Shown here in pieces: positions 26,762 through 36,266 of a stretch of DNA of 64,000 nucleotides (the stretch's first letter is position 1; each line of letters starts with the position of its first letter). The notes beneath the pieces were generated by a model. The model searched no databases and was not told the DNA's origin. It saw only the letters and a list, made by a program, of their open reading frames with translations. The position numbers were made by a program, and so were the translations under genes. The DNA comes from Butyrivibrio sp. INlla16 (lineage in GTDB: Bacteria > Bacillota > Clostridia > Lachnospirales > Lachnospiraceae): positions 1 through 64,000 of the forward strand of contig NZ_FMYB01000007.1 of NCBI RefSeq assembly GCF_900104155.1. Reading direction: 5' to 3'.

Positions 26762-28714
26762 TTACTCAACAAGCTCGAGCTCGTAAAGTGCTGCAATACC
26801 ATAACCGTCTGTGCAGTCTGTCGGAGGAATATTTCTTCCGTCATCAGCTGCAGGATAGTTTGTCCATACAGACTCGTTTACAGCGTAGAACAATGTAGGA
26901 CGATACATAAGAGCAACTGCAGGGCACTCATCAAGAAGGATTCTTGAAAGCTCTGTGTAGTACTCTTTAAGCTTAGCTTCATCTGTCTCTGAAGGAAGAG
27001 CCTCAAGGATCTTCTCAGCATCATCGTTCATGTAGTGACCGAAGTTACCACTCCAGTTAGATGCAAGCTTTGCATACTCTTCTGAGAAGTAGAACATTCC
27101 CTTTGAGTAAGGGTTCATAACGCCTGCGCCGGGTGTTGACCACATGCAGATATCGAAGTTACATGTTGTCATGTCATCGTAGAAGGAAGAAGCCTCAGGG
27201 AAGTATGTCTGGATATCAATACCAATCTTCTCGCCGGCTGCTGCTACGATTTCCATAGAAGCGTTCCAGTCTGACCATCCTGTAGGACACTCAGCCTTGA
27301 AGGAAAGGTTCTTGCCGTTGTACTCACGGATTCCATCGCCGTCACTATCAACGATTCCTGCATCGTCAAGGAGCTTGTTAGCGCCGTCAACGTCTGCGTT
27401 ATCCCACTGAAGATCTGCGATAGCGTCGAAGTCTACATACTTTCTCTCGCCGTCTGTAGGTCCAACAACTGATCTCGGATACTCAGCAAATGTAGGTGAC
27501 TGGCCTGACATAGCGGATGCAATGATCTGCTCATAATCAACTGCCATAGCGATTGCACGACGAACTTCCTTCTGATCAAGTCCTTCTCTCTCTGTGTTGA
27601 AGAACATTGAAGGCATTACTTCGCATGCGCCGTAAGGTGCATCATCGAGCCATGTGGAAATCGGAAGATCATCTTCGAGCCACAGGTTCTGTACATCTGT
27701 AATGAACTGCTGGCAGACATCAACTTCGCCCTGAGAAAGAGCAACCTGACCTGCTGCATTGTCCTTATAGATTGTGTGAGCGATGTACTTCGGAACGGGA
27801 AGCTTACCCCACATGGAACTTGCCTGTCCCCAATAGTTGTCATCTCTCTGAAGAACTGCCTTCTGGTCGTTAGAAATGTAAGGAGCATAAGGGCCTGTGT
27901 GAACAAGATCTTCCATAGTATCCTGCTTAACCTTGTCAGCATCCTCACCGTTTCTCTCCTCTACAGTCTGCAGATAAGCCTTCTGCATCATGTACATTGT
28001 GTTGAGGATTGAAGTAACCTTAAGAGGGTTAACAGCAACGCCGTTTTCAACCTTAGCCTTAATGAGAACTGTTGAATCATCAACTGCTTCTACAGAATCA
28101 ACATAGGTTGAGAAATCAGCACCCTGTGAAGATTGATACTTAACATGTGTGTCGTAAGTATAAGCTACGTCTTCAGCTGTGAAAGCTGAGCCATCACTCC
28201 ACTTAGCATCGCTGTTAAGAGTTACAGTAAGCTCTGTCTGATCATCGTTCCAGCTGTACTCTGATCCAAGAAGAGGATAGAGCTTGCCATCAAGAGCGTT
28301 GAACATGAACAATGTCTCATAAACAAGTTCACGTGCTGACTCATTAGCTGAAAGTGCAAGACCATTGTTTGAGTTAGCTGACATCGGGTTCCAGTCATTG
28401 ATTGTTCCCCACTGCTGACCAGCCTCATACAGAGTCTCGTTTCTGGGTGTTGACTCGCCGTCAGCTGCTGCTGTATCTTCAGTAGCTTCCTCTGTAGTCT
28501 CTTCCTCAGCTGTCTCTTCGGTTGTCTCTTCTGCGGTCTCCTCTGTGGTCTCCTCAGCTGCTGTGGTCTCTTCAACAGAAGTTTCCTCTGTAGCTGCAGG
28601 AGTCTCAGTTGTAGTTGTGCCACCGTTGTTACCGCCGCCGCATCCAGCTATCATCGAAAGTGACATAGCTGATACGCACAGAAGTGACATAACCTTCTGT
28701 AAGTTCTTCTTCAT
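26762..28714 (-). CDS. Oligopeptide-binding lipoprotein (OppA-like)
   Basis: The extracytoplasmic substrate-binding protein of the importer (solute-binding family 5), 650 residues. A lipobox LSMIAGC places the lipid on Cys25. Residues about 30-90 form a Thr/Glu-rich low-complexity tether (repeats of EETTEETAEE). The binding domain follows, with typical family 5 motifs such as WSDGSAFTAEDVAYTYD and KEVRRAIAMAVDYEQI. An EF-hand-like DSDGDGIREYNGK loop, common in Firmicute relatives, occurs near residue 460. The ATG follows GGGAGGTAAGTT. It is the first gene of the opp operon and divergent from an AraC-type regulator. Confidence 0.94.
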   Translation of the reverse strand: MKKNLQKVMSLLCVSAMSLSMIAGCGGGNNGGTTTTETPAATEETSVEETTAAEETTEETAEETTEETAEEETTEEATEDTAAADGESTPRNETLYEAGQQWGTINDWNPMSANSNNGLALSANESARELVYETLFMFNALDGKLYPLLGSEYSWNDDQTELTVTLNSDAKWSDGSAFTAEDVAYTYDTHVKYQSSQGADFSTYVDSVEAVDDSTVLIKAKVENGVAVNPLKVTSILNTMYMMQKAYLQTVEERNGEDADKVKQDTMEDLVHTGPYAPYISNDQKAVLQRDDNYWGQASSMWGKLPVPKYIAHTIYKDNAAGQVALSQGEVDVCQQFITDVQNLWLEDDLPISTWLDDAPYGACEVMPSMFFNTEREGLDQKEVRRAIAMAVDYEQIIASAMSGQSPTFAEYPRSVVGPTDGERKYVDFDAIADLQWDNADVDGANKLLDDAGIVDSDGDGIREYNGKNLSFKAECPTGWSDWNASMEIVAAAGEKIGIDIQTYFPEASSFYDDMTTCNFDICMWSTPGAGVMNPYSKGMFYFSEEYAKLASNWSGNFGHYMNDDAEKILEALPSETDEAKLKEYYTELSRILLDECPAVALMYRPTLFYAVNESVWTNYPAADDGRNIPPTDCTDGYGIAALYELELVE

Positions 28715-28797
28715 AACTTACCTCCCTTTCTAAAAGTGTTTTTTCGGGTTTTATAACCCACAACATATTAATATTTTACTTATCAAAAATTGCTTTA

Positions 28798-28837
28798 TAT
28801 ATAAAAATATCCACATGTATATAAAAATTTCCGCATT
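28798..28837. promoter_or_regulatory. Tandem 20-bp direct repeats in the opp/araC divergent promoter region
   Basis: TATATAAAAATATCCACATG (28798-28817) is followed without gap by TATATAAAAATTTCCGCATT (28818-28837), 17 of 20 identical. A third half-site CCAAATCCGCATGTTTT lies at 28892-28908. Two adjacent direct half-sites two helical turns apart are the classic arrangement for AraC-family proteins. The site lies about 85 nt upstream of the OppA-like start and about 165 nt before the regulator gene. That the neighbouring regulator binds here is inferred. Confidence 0.6.
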
Positions 28838-29001
28838 TATACAATTTGTACACTTTTACTCTCTTTTTTCTATTTTGATTGTCCTTTATTGCCAAATCCG
28901 CATGTTTTCAGTTGTCTTTTTGCATAATAAGTTTGAACTTTCTATGAATTTAATGTAAAATTTTCGTGTAGGCAATATTTGATAATTGTAAGGAAAATGA
29001 T

Positions 29002-30255
29002 ATGCAAACTAATCTTAAAGTCATTGCATGGCGATTTGAAGAGTATTACAAGAAAACGCGAATTCCTGTATGGGTTTTCGACCAGAATAACAGCCTTGTT
29101 TTTACCAACTTCACCACTTCCGCTATCCTTAATATCATGGAGGAAATGTTGCAGAAGGCAAGGAATTTCCGTATATCTCATTCTATAGAGGGATCCTACC
29201 TCGATCTGGATAATCCTTATGAGATGTACTATTCCTTTAATTCCGACGGTGGAAAGCATCAGTTCTATACAGTTGTCATAGGTCCCGTCATGACTGTTAA
29301 GCCAAGCGGAAACGTCTGGCCTAATCTTACTTTCGGCGAGAATCTGTTCGTTGAGCAAAAGAGAATTCTTTCCAATGCTCTTCCGGTTATTAACAAAGAA
29401 GAATTCCTTTTACATATAACGAACTTCTTTAATGAAGTTCTTGAAGAAACGCCTCCGGATTTCAGTGCTCATTCCGAGAAGTTTCTTAATACAGCAAAAA
29501 AGAAATCCCAGTCTTCGGATATCGCAGCATTCGACGCGGAGTTATCTGCAGAGGATGCCCGTGCCTATGAAGAGATCAGCAGAATCGAGGAATTATTCAA
29601 TGTTTTTGTTGTAAACGGAAGTGTTTACAAGCTCTTCTCTCTTTTTGATGATGAAAAAATCATGGATGTTCTGTTCCCTGACAAGGCTTCATACAGAGAC
29701 TGCGGCATCCGCTCAATTGAGCTGTTAACTATTGCAAAAATCGCCTCTATAGAGAGCGGGACCGACAAGAAGGTCTGCCAGGCAAGGTTCGAGAAGTTTG
29801 TGCAGGAGCTTAAGGTCTGCAAGAGCTATGAAAAAATCGTATCGGTACTTAGAAACGGAACACTTGAGTTTGCCAAGAGTTCGCATGAGGTTAACGCACA
29901 TACAAGCGAGAACTACTCTCCTATGACCAACAAGTGCATTAAACGCATCATTGAGAAGCTTCCTGATAAGATTACTCTTGATGATCTTGCATCCGAACTT
30001 CATATTTCAGCAAAATACTTATCTGCTCTCTTCAATAAAGAGACAGGAACTTCAATATCTGACTTTATGCAGAATATCAGGATCAATGAAGCTAAGCGCC
30101 TTCTTAGAAATACGGATCTTAGTTATTCGGAGATCAGTAATATGCTGAACTTCTGCTCCCAGAGTTACTTCAATAACCTGTTTAAGAAAAAAGAAGGCAT
30201 GACGCCTAAAGAATACAGAGAAAAACAGGATGAGCTCGTTATGAGTTCACAATAA
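29002..30255 (+). CDS. AraC-family transcriptional regulator
   Basis: A 417-residue regulator divergent from the opp operon. The C-terminal 100 residues hold two helix-turn-helix units (LDDLASELHISAKYLSALFNKETG and YSEISNMLNFCSQSYFNNLFKKKEGMTPKEYR). The N-terminal 300 residues are not a cupin; they look like a sensor with a short PAS-like start (VWVFDQNNSLVFTN), followed by helical regions. The start ATG follows AAGGA. It probably activates peptide uptake genes through the direct repeats at 28798-28837. It ends in a strong bidirectional terminator shared with the MATE gene. Confidence 0.88.
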   Translation: MQTNLKVIAWRFEEYYKKTRIPVWVFDQNNSLVFTNFTTSAILNIMEEMLQKARNFRISHSIEGSYLDLDNPYEMYYSFNSDGGKHQFYTVVIGPVMTVKPSGNVWPNLTFGENLFVEQKRILSNALPVINKEEFLLHITNFFNEVLEETPPDFSAHSEKFLNTAKKKSQSSDIAAFDAELSAEDARAYEEISRIEELFNVFVVNGSVYKLFSLFDDEKIMDVLFPDKASYRDCGIRSIELLTIAKIASIESGTDKKVCQARFEKFVQELKVCKSYEKIVSVLRNGTLEFAKSSHEVNAHTSENYSPMTNKCIKRIIEKLPDKITLDDLASELHISAKYLSALFNKETGTSISDFMQNIRINEAKRLLRNTDLSYSEISNMLNFCSQSYFNNLFKKKEGMTPKEYREKQDELVMSSQ

Positions 30256-30261
30256 GACACA

Positions 30262-30290
30262 AAAAAGAACCGCTTCGCGCGGTTCTTTTT
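30262..30290. terminator. Bidirectional terminator between araC-type and MATE genes
   Basis: A 12-bp stem (AAAAAGAACCGC and its complement) around TTCGC, flanked by A and T runs on the two sides. It terminates the plus-strand regulator and the convergent minus-strand MATE gene, whose stop codon overlaps its edge. Confidence 0.92.
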
Positions 30291-31648
30291 TATACAACTT
30301 CCCTCGTAAGGTCCTTCACCCACTTATACTTCTGAAAATGGTACATCACCCACGGTATCTTCCCGACTTCATCCAGACAGGTGCAGGCATATACTGCCAC
30401 TACCGGCCAGTGGAATACAAAAGCGCCGAGGAGTGCTGTCGGAATAGCAAGACACCACATACAAACAGCAAGGCTGTAGACATCGAAAAGTGTATCTCCA
30501 CCTGCTCCGAAAATGCCGTTGATGATAATTGTGTTTACGCATCTCCCTATCATATAAATCGCCATGACAACCATCATCCCCATCAGATGGCTTCGTGCAA
30601 TATCCGTAAGCTTCATAAAATTCACCACCGGTACTGTTACGGCAAGTACCAGTGCTGTGCAAAGAAATCCGATAACGTAAGAAATCTTTGCAAGGCGTAT
30701 TCCATACTGCTTTCCTTTTTGAAGTTTTCCTGCACCAAGTTCGTTACCAACCATGATGCCGCCGGCACTGCTGATACCGTTACACATACAGCAGAACAGA
30801 TCACGCACCACCGCTGCAACAGAATTGGCAGCTGCCGCATCGCTTCCAAGGTGGCCCATAATCGCGGTGTAAGAAGTAAATCCTACTCCCCAGAAAAGAC
30901 CACCGCCGAGTAATGGAAGCGACACTTTAATAAAATCGGTTCTAAGTCCCGGAAAGCTTTTCAAAAGATAACTGAACCGCGGACGAAGAAATCCTTTCTG
31001 GTAACTTGAGCTAACTGCCCATATAACTTCGATGATTCTGGAAAGCAGCGTTGCAAGTGCTGCTCCGTTTGCTCCCATAGCAGGGATTCCGAATAAGCCA
31101 AAGATAAAAATACTATTCAGAATAATGTTTATAACAACCGTACCGGAACTGATCAGGGCTCCTCTCTTTACATGATCCGTTATCTTCATAATCGTAAGAT
31201 AACATTCGGATATTCCTGTAAGAAGATATGACCAGCCTGCAATTCTAAGGTAAGACGCGCCAATTCTTATAAGTTCCGGATCATGAGCAAATATCATCAT
31301 AAGAAGTTCCGGAACAAGAAGACATGCACCTGCAAATATTATGGAAACAATGCCGACACAGCGCATCATCATCGCAAAAATTTTATTTATGGTATCGGTA
31401 TCCTGTTTACCATAGTACTGAGCTCCAAGAATCGAACCCGCCGCTGTAGCAGCACTCAGAACCATGTTCTGAATAAACTGCACTTGCGTAGCAAGCGAAA
31501 CCGCAGCCATCTGGTTCTGCTCTATTCTTCCAAGCATTACGGCATCCGCAGCTGCAACCGCAGCAAGCATCAGACTCTGAAATGCAATTGGAAGAGTGAG
31601 CCTCACCAGTTTGTTATAAAATTCTTTATCTGCAAATAGATTTTTCAT
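30290..31648 (-). CDS. MATE-family multidrug/metabolite efflux transporter
   Basis: A 452-residue integral membrane antiporter with about 12 hydrophobic helices in two homologous halves. Family features include the N-terminal LVRLTLPIAFQSLMLAAVAAAD with VMLGRI, and the duplicated pattern at about residue 235 (KVSLPLLGGGLFWGVGF). The ATG at 31648 was chosen because AAAGG stands 7 nt upstream; a GTG two codons earlier is less likely. It probably exports drugs or organic cations using Na+ or H+; the substrate is not predictable. It lies 22 nt downstream of the GH3 beta-glucosidase gene and may be co-transcribed. Confidence 0.92.
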   Translation of the reverse strand: MKNLFADKEFYNKLVRLTLPIAFQSLMLAAVAAADAVMLGRIEQNQMAAVSLATQVQFIQNMVLSAATAAGSILGAQYYGKQDTDTINKIFAMMMRCVGIVSIIFAGACLLVPELLMMIFAHDPELIRIGASYLRIAGWSYLLTGISECYLTIMKITDHVKRGALISSGTVVINIILNSIFIFGLFGIPAMGANGAALATLLSRIIEVIWAVSSSYQKGFLRPRFSYLLKSFPGLRTDFIKVSLPLLGGGLFWGVGFTSYTAIMGHLGSDAAAANSVAAVVRDLFCCMCNGISSAGGIMVGNELGAGKLQKGKQYGIRLAKISYVIGFLCTALVLAVTVPVVNFMKLTDIARSHLMGMMVVMAIYMIGRCVNTIIINGIFGAGGDTLFDVYSLAVCMWCLAIPTALLGAFVFHWPVVAVYACTCLDEVGKIPWVMYHFQKYKWVKDLTREVV

Positions 31649-31670
31649 AATCACCTTTTATGAATCAAAT

Positions 31671-34088
31671 TCATGAAAGTTCATTTGCCATTCTGTATAC
31701 TCTTGTAGCATTCTGCTCAATCTGTTTTCTTGAGATTGCACCGGACTTAATGTCTGCAAGGATTCTATCGAAATCACCCTGAGTTCCGGGCATGAACAGA
31801 TCTCCGCCAGCCTTTACAACTTCATTTGCAAGAGCACCTCTGTGCTTATTTTTGCTTGATACTGTGAGCATCTCAACAACCCAGTCAGTCATTACGATAC
31901 CCTTAAAGCCATACTCACAGCGAAGGATATCTTCGATAAGTCCTCTGTGCTCTGAGGTGTGCTGGCCATTAAGAAGGTTATAAGATGTCATAACTGCTTT
32001 AGGCTGTGACTTTCTTACACAGATTCCGAAACCGCGGAGATAAATCTCTCTCATTGCTCTCTCGGAAACATGGCTGTTGTTATTGTATCTGTTTGTCTCA
32101 GCATTGTTTGCTGCATAGTGCTTAATTGTTGTACCGCATCCCTTATGCTTCTGAACACCGTTTGTTATAGCAGCTGCAAAAAGTCCTGCTACTAACGGAT
32201 CCTCTGAATAATACTCAAAGTTTCTTCCGCAGAGAATGCTTCTGTGAATATTAAGAGCAGGTGCAAGCCAGAGCTGTACATGGAATCTCTCCATCTCTTT
32301 TCCTACAATATCACCGTAAGAATAAGCAAGATCATAGTTGAAAGACTGTGCAATAGCAGTTCCAATCGGAATTGCTGTAGCATACTGCTCTTTAATCTCT
32401 GTTCCGGGCTTAGGCGCATTAGCCTTGGCAAGCTCTGCGATTGCTGCCTTCTCCTCATCGCTCATAAGCTCCATCATGCTGCCAAGTGCTGAACCGATAC
32501 CGTGAACACCGGTCTCGTCCTCAAAATATTCCTTTGTAAGACGAAGACCTGCAGGGCCATCAGCCATAACCATGCTCTTAATGCCTTTATCCTTATATCT
32601 TGTTGTGGTCTCACCTGCGGCACCTGCAACAGCAAAGGATGCATTACCGATAACCTGAAGACCTGAGTTCTTGGGATCAAAAGCACCGGTGTTGATATAA
32701 GCAAGTTCTTCATCAGAAAGGCCTGCAATAATATCGTCAACAGGATAATCAACATCATATGTTACTGTCTCTGTATCAAAATCGGAAGCAGAAAGCTCTA
32801 TTGTGGTAAGACCCTCTACTGACTCTTCCTTTGCGGATGCGGGAACAAAATCCTTAAATCCGGGAGTTCCGAGGCAGTTTCTTGTCTTCATGGTTGTAAC
32901 TGTATCAGCAAGAACAACAGCTCCTGACTTTTTAACATCTCTTGAGCAGTTACCTACATAGATCACATAATTGCCCTTATCAAGGATGTAAGCCTGTCCC
33001 TCTTCATCATAGGATGCGATATCTGAAAGCTTGAAAGTAGCTTTTACTGTCTCGCTCTGTCCTGCTCCGAGTTCTGAAGTCTTTACAAATGCAACAAGGT
33101 CCTTTGCAGGCTTATCCAGTTTTCCGAAAGGACATGATACATAAACCTGAACAACCTCTTTTCCTGCTACCTTACCGGTGTTTGTAACCTTAGCTGAAAC
33201 AGTGATTTCCTCTTTACTGTTAGAAACAGCTTCAGGTTCAACAGTGAATTCTGTGTATGACTTACCGAATCCAAACGGGAACAGCGGAGTTACATTCTGA
33301 GTATCAAAATATCTGTAACCTACATAAATTCCCTCATTGTAGTGAACATCATCATTGTCACCGAAATCTCCGAGAGTGCTGTAGTCTTCCCACTTAGCCC
33401 AGGTTGTAGCAAGTTTTCCTGAAGGATTAGCCTTACCAAGAAGGATATCCGCAAGTACATTACCTGTAACAACACCAAGCTGTGAAAGAAGAAGAATGTT
33501 TCTTACTTCCATAACGGGTGATAAATCAACAGGGCCGCCTACATTAAGAACAAGCATGAATTTATCAAACTTTTTGTTGAGCGCGAGGATATCTCTTACC
33601 TCTGTATCCGTAAGAAGAACGTCACCCTTTTCAGGCTTTCTGTCATTTCCTTCTCCTGAATTTCTTGAAAGAACGTAAATCGCAGCATCGCCATCACCTG
33701 TAAGTTCAAGGTCATGCTCGGGTTCAGGCTGAACCATACCAAACGCAAACATAACAGGATTTGCTCCTACAGCTTCTGCATCCTTTCTGATCTTTGCAAG
33801 GAATTTCTCATGTGTCTGTGCAAGAACGTCGTCAAAAGCATCAAGCCACTCACCTGATGTAATAGTGAAACCCGCATCCTTAAGACCTTCTTCAACGTTA
33901 ACAGAAAATCTGCTGTTAACTTCACCGGAACCTGTACCGCCCTTAATTGTGTGACGAATTCCGTTTCCGAATGCCGCTATTTTGCAGGGACCTGCAAGCG
34001 GGAAGGACTCATCCTTTTTAAGAAAAAGTGTGCCCTCAGCGGCTGTATTTCTTACGAGTTCCAAGTGTTCCTGTTCGTATTTTTCCAT
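31671..34088 (-). CDS. Glycoside hydrolase family 3 beta-glucosidase with swapped domains
   Basis: Releases glucose, or a similar sugar, from beta-linked oligosaccharides. The 805 residues carry the usual GH3 parts in permuted order. The alpha/beta sandwich is first (residues about 1-240), with the acid/base Glu in RNSGEGNDRK. The Fn3-like domain follows (about 285-390). The TIM barrel is last (from about 480), with WLAPALNIHRSILCGRNFEYYSEDP, TIKHYAANNAETNR and the nucleophile Asp in VMTDW. The same inversion is known in Butyrivibrio fibrisolvens BglA and some other rumen enzymes. No signal peptide is seen, so it acts inside the cell on imported oligosaccharides. An AraC-type gene is divergent. 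Confidence 0.93.
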   Translation of the reverse strand: MEKYEQEHLELVRNTAAEGTLFLKKDESFPLAGPCKIAAFGNGIRHTIKGGTGSGEVNSRFSVNVEEGLKDAGFTITSGEWLDAFDDVLAQTHEKFLAKIRKDAEAVGANPVMFAFGMVQPEPEHDLELTGDGDAAIYVLSRNSGEGNDRKPEKGDVLLTDTEVRDILALNKKFDKFMLVLNVGGPVDLSPVMEVRNILLLSQLGVVTGNVLADILLGKANPSGKLATTWAKWEDYSTLGDFGDNDDVHYNEGIYVGYRYFDTQNVTPLFPFGFGKSYTEFTVEPEAVSNSKEEITVSAKVTNTGKVAGKEVVQVYVSCPFGKLDKPAKDLVAFVKTSELGAGQSETVKATFKLSDIASYDEEGQAYILDKGNYVIYVGNCSRDVKKSGAVVLADTVTTMKTRNCLGTPGFKDFVPASAKEESVEGLTTIELSASDFDTETVTYDVDYPVDDIIAGLSDEELAYINTGAFDPKNSGLQVIGNASFAVAGAAGETTTRYKDKGIKSMVMADGPAGLRLTKEYFEDETGVHGIGSALGSMMELMSDEEKAAIAELAKANAPKPGTEIKEQYATAIPIGTAIAQSFNYDLAYSYGDIVGKEMERFHVQLWLAPALNIHRSILCGRNFEYYSEDPLVAGLFAAAITNGVQKHKGCGTTIKHYAANNAETNRYNNNSHVSERAMREIYLRGFGICVRKSQPKAVMTSYNLLNGQHTSEHRGLIEDILRCEYGFKGIVMTDWVVEMLTVSSKNKHRGALANEVVKAGGDLFMPGTQGDFDRILADIKSGAISRKQIEQNATRVYRMANELS

Positions 34089-34268
34089 TGTAATCTCTCC
34101 TATAAATAATGTAGTTTTTGCTAACCCTTAAAGCTTCCTTACCCTAAAAAAGAATCTTTAAGTTTTTATCTCATTGAATTCAGAATAGCATTTTTGTAGA
34201 ATGGATGTATATGAAATCGATTTATTTTATATGATATATATTATTAATTCCCCCTAAGGAGAATCCTT

Positions 34269-35135
34269 ATGAAAAAGACTACCACCTCCCAAGATCTATA
34301 CCGTCTCCTTCTCGATGACGAGCTCGCACCGGAAGTAAAGAGTTTCACACCGGACAAGTCTGTTTCAAAAATAAGAAACACCATCCTCAAGGGCTTCAAG
34401 GAGCAGGTATTTTTCGAAACTGAAGGCGAGGGAGATCCTATCTCCTACAAGAGAGCCACGGAAAAAACAATCATGTACTATATCTCAACAGGGAATCTCA
34501 CCAAGATTCTTGCTCTAATCGAGAGCTTTGATCCCTCCGAGAATCATTACAGTCCCGGAGCCTTCAACGATATCGGAGAAGTCTCGGAAAATCCTCTTTC
34601 CCAGGCAATCAGTATGTTTGTCAGCGGAATAACACTCTATACCAGAGCTGCACTTGATGGCGGACTCCCGGATCATATCGCCTACTCCCTTAGCGACAAC
34701 TATATTAAATACAGCCTCATGGAGACGGATATCTCAAAACTCAATCATCTTCAAAACTGTGCGCTCTACGATTTTACCTATCAGGTGAGCGCCTACAAAT
34801 ACAGAAGCTGCGGTCTGTATGTGAAGAAATGCTGCGAGTATATCTCAAGACATCTCCATGAAAAAATCACTCTTTCCGACCTTTCTTCCATAACAGGAAA
34901 AAGTGAAGGCTACATCTCAAAAATATTTGAGGAGGAATTATCTGAGAGGCCTTCTGTTTTCATAAGAAATCAGAAGCTTGAATATGCAGCGCATGCACTT
35001 GAGATTACTGACATATCCATATCTTCGCTCTCGGATCTTCTGGCATTCCCGAGTACCAGCGCTTTCATAACATACTTCAGGCAGAAATATGGAGTTACAC
35101 CGCATGAATATAAAACAACATTTTCTCGTTTGTAG
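34269..35135 (+). CDS. AraC-family transcriptional regulator
   Basis: A 288-residue regulator divergent from the GH3 gene. Its C-terminal about 100 residues have two HTH units (TLSDLSSITGKSEGYISKIFEEELS and ISSLSDLLAFPSTSAFITYFRQKYGVTPHEYK). The N-terminal 180 residues are helical without a recognisable cupin or PAS fold; similar front ends occur in other Lachnospiraceae AraC proteins. The ATG follows AAGGAG at 7 nt. It probably regulates the beta-glucosidase and MATE genes. The 180-nt divergent region is AT-rich and no repeats could be assigned in it with confidence. Confidence 0.87.
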   Translation: MKKTTTSQDLYRLLLDDELAPEVKSFTPDKSVSKIRNTILKGFKEQVFFETEGEGDPISYKRATEKTIMYYISTGNLTKILALIESFDPSENHYSPGAFNDIGEVSENPLSQAISMFVSGITLYTRAALDGGLPDHIAYSLSDNYIKYSLMETDISKLNHLQNCALYDFTYQVSAYKYRSCGLYVKKCCEYISRHLHEKITLSDLSSITGKSEGYISKIFEEELSERPSVFIRNQKLEYAAHALEITDISISSLSDLLAFPSTSAFITYFRQKYGVTPHEYKTTFSRL

Positions 35136-35146
35136 AGCAAATTTTC

Positions 35147-35155
35147 TGGTATACT
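35147..35155 (+). promoter_or_regulatory. Extended -10 promoter element for the metallo-hydrolase gene
   Basis: TGGTATACT is an extended -10 (TGn plus TATACT) about 47 nt before the ATG of the metal-dependent hydrolase. No good -35 is present, which is usual for extended -10 promoters. Confidence 0.5.
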
Positions 35156-35201
35156 ATATATAGTGTTTCTACACGAATCTTTTCAGGGGAAAATGTTGTA
35201 A

Positions 35202-35837
35202 ATGGTTGAAAACATTGAAGTGCTTACTCACAGTAGCATTAGAATCAATTCCGACAAAGGAGTAATCTATGTTGATCCTTTTGAGATAAAGGGCGCTCCG
35301 CATGATGCGGATTATATCTTCATCACACATGATCACTATGATCACTTCTCTCCGGATGATATAAAGAAAATCATTAAAAGTGATACTCGTATTGTTGCTC
35401 CGGAAAAAATCGCAAGTAAAGCAGAAGTTCTTCTTTTGGAGAACGGAAAAGTTCTTGGGGTAAAGCCTAAAATTTACAAAGAATTTGATGGTCTTGAATT
35501 TGAGACAGTACCCGCCTATAACAACCTTAAACCCTTCCATCCGAAGGCAGCAGGCTATGTAGGCTACATTTTCAGAATTGATCACAAAAGAATATATGTG
35601 GCCGGTGATACCAGCCTCACCAAGGACGCACAACAGGTCAGATGTGATATCGCTCTTGTTCCCATCGGAGGGAAGTATACCATGAATGCCCAGAAGGCAG
35701 CAGAGCTTGTAAATATCATCAGACCCGAAGTGGCTATTCCCACTCATTATGGAAACATTGTTGGCAGCCCTTCCGATGCGAAGGTATTTAAGGCAAATGT
35801 AGATTCACATATCAAGGTGGAAATAAAAATCCAATAA
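35202..35837 (+). CDS. Metallo-beta-lactamase-fold hydrolase (UlaG-like)
   Basis: A 211-residue metal-dependent hydrolase. The metal site is THDHYDHFS (HxHxDH), with additional ligands expected in VAGDTS and PTHYG. The beginning HSSIRINSDKGVIYVDPF and the compact size match the UlaG/YcjQ-like branch that includes L-ascorbate-6-phosphate lactonase and many uncharacterised hydrolases. Without neighbouring ascorbate genes the substrate stays open. No signal peptide is seen. AGGGG lies about 13 nt upstream of the ATG, a longer spacing than usual. A bidirectional terminator follows. Confidence 0.88.
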   Translation: MVENIEVLTHSSIRINSDKGVIYVDPFEIKGAPHDADYIFITHDHYDHFSPDDIKKIIKSDTRIVAPEKIASKAEVLLLENGKVLGVKPKIYKEFDGLEFETVPAYNNLKPFHPKAAGYVGYIFRIDHKRIYVAGDTSLTKDAQQVRCDIALVPIGGKYTMNAQKAAELVNIIRPEVAIPTHYGNIVGSPSDAKVFKANVDSHIKVEIKIQ

Positions 35838-35863
35838 GACAGCCATATAATCCAAATAAAAAT

Positions 35864-35896
35864 AAGCGTAGCAGTAAACCATCTACTGCTACGCTT
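35864..35896. terminator. Bidirectional terminator
   Basis: A perfect 13-bp stem (AAGCGTAGCAGTA and its complement) with a 7-nt loop and T-rich ends on both sides. It serves the convergent metallo-hydrolase and PilZ genes. Confidence 0.92.
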
Positions 35897-35906
35897 TTTA
35901 TATCAC

Positions 35907-36266
35907 TTATTTATAATACGGTGATAGCTTCCTTCGAAGAACATAACGTTTAAAATTCTCGTCTCTTACCACCCCACCGATGAAACATTCTCCATCTGAA
36001 TATTCCATGCGCTGTATAAGAGCACAGGCCTGTACAACATCCGTCTTTGCCTTTTTACCTTCCAGATAGGTATCAACAAACTGGAAAGTAATCATTTTAC
36101 TGTCCTCAATCTTCTTTTTCAGTTCATCGGAAATACGGCATTTTAAACCAATATTCTCTTCGCTGAGATTGGTGACAATACCTTCTATTTCAGCGTCATA
36201 GCCCTCAATATAAACAAGGGCACTACTGTACATTTGAATTCTCTCGTTATTTCTTCTATCACTCAT
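35907..36266 (-). CDS. PilZ-like c-di-GMP-binding protein
   Basis: A 119-residue single-domain protein with an N-terminal RRNNER (RxxxR type) and NLSEENIGL, an approximation of the second PilZ motif with one extra residue. c-di-GMP binding is likely but less certain than for the protein at 19188. Its ATG overlaps the stop codon of the last frame of the upstream HAD pseudogene (ATGA), which shows that the two were once translationally coupled. With the HAD gene broken upstream, its expression may now be reduced. Confidence 0.75.
   Translation of the reverse strand: MSDRRNNERIQMYSSALVYIEGYDAEIEGIVTNLSEENIGLKCRISDELKKKIEDSKMITFQFVDTYLEGKKAKTDVVQACALIQRMEYSDGECFIGGVVRDENFKRYVLRRKLSPYYK

Noticed and set aside
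28222-28623. 133-residue Gln/Arg/Leu-rich protein
   Set aside because: It is a frame-shifted reading of the Glu/Thr-rich tether of the OppA-like gene.
29002-29358. Overlapping antisense gene in the AraC regulator
   Set aside because: The frame opposite 28942-29358 has no ribosome site or family similarity and lies within a convincing gene.
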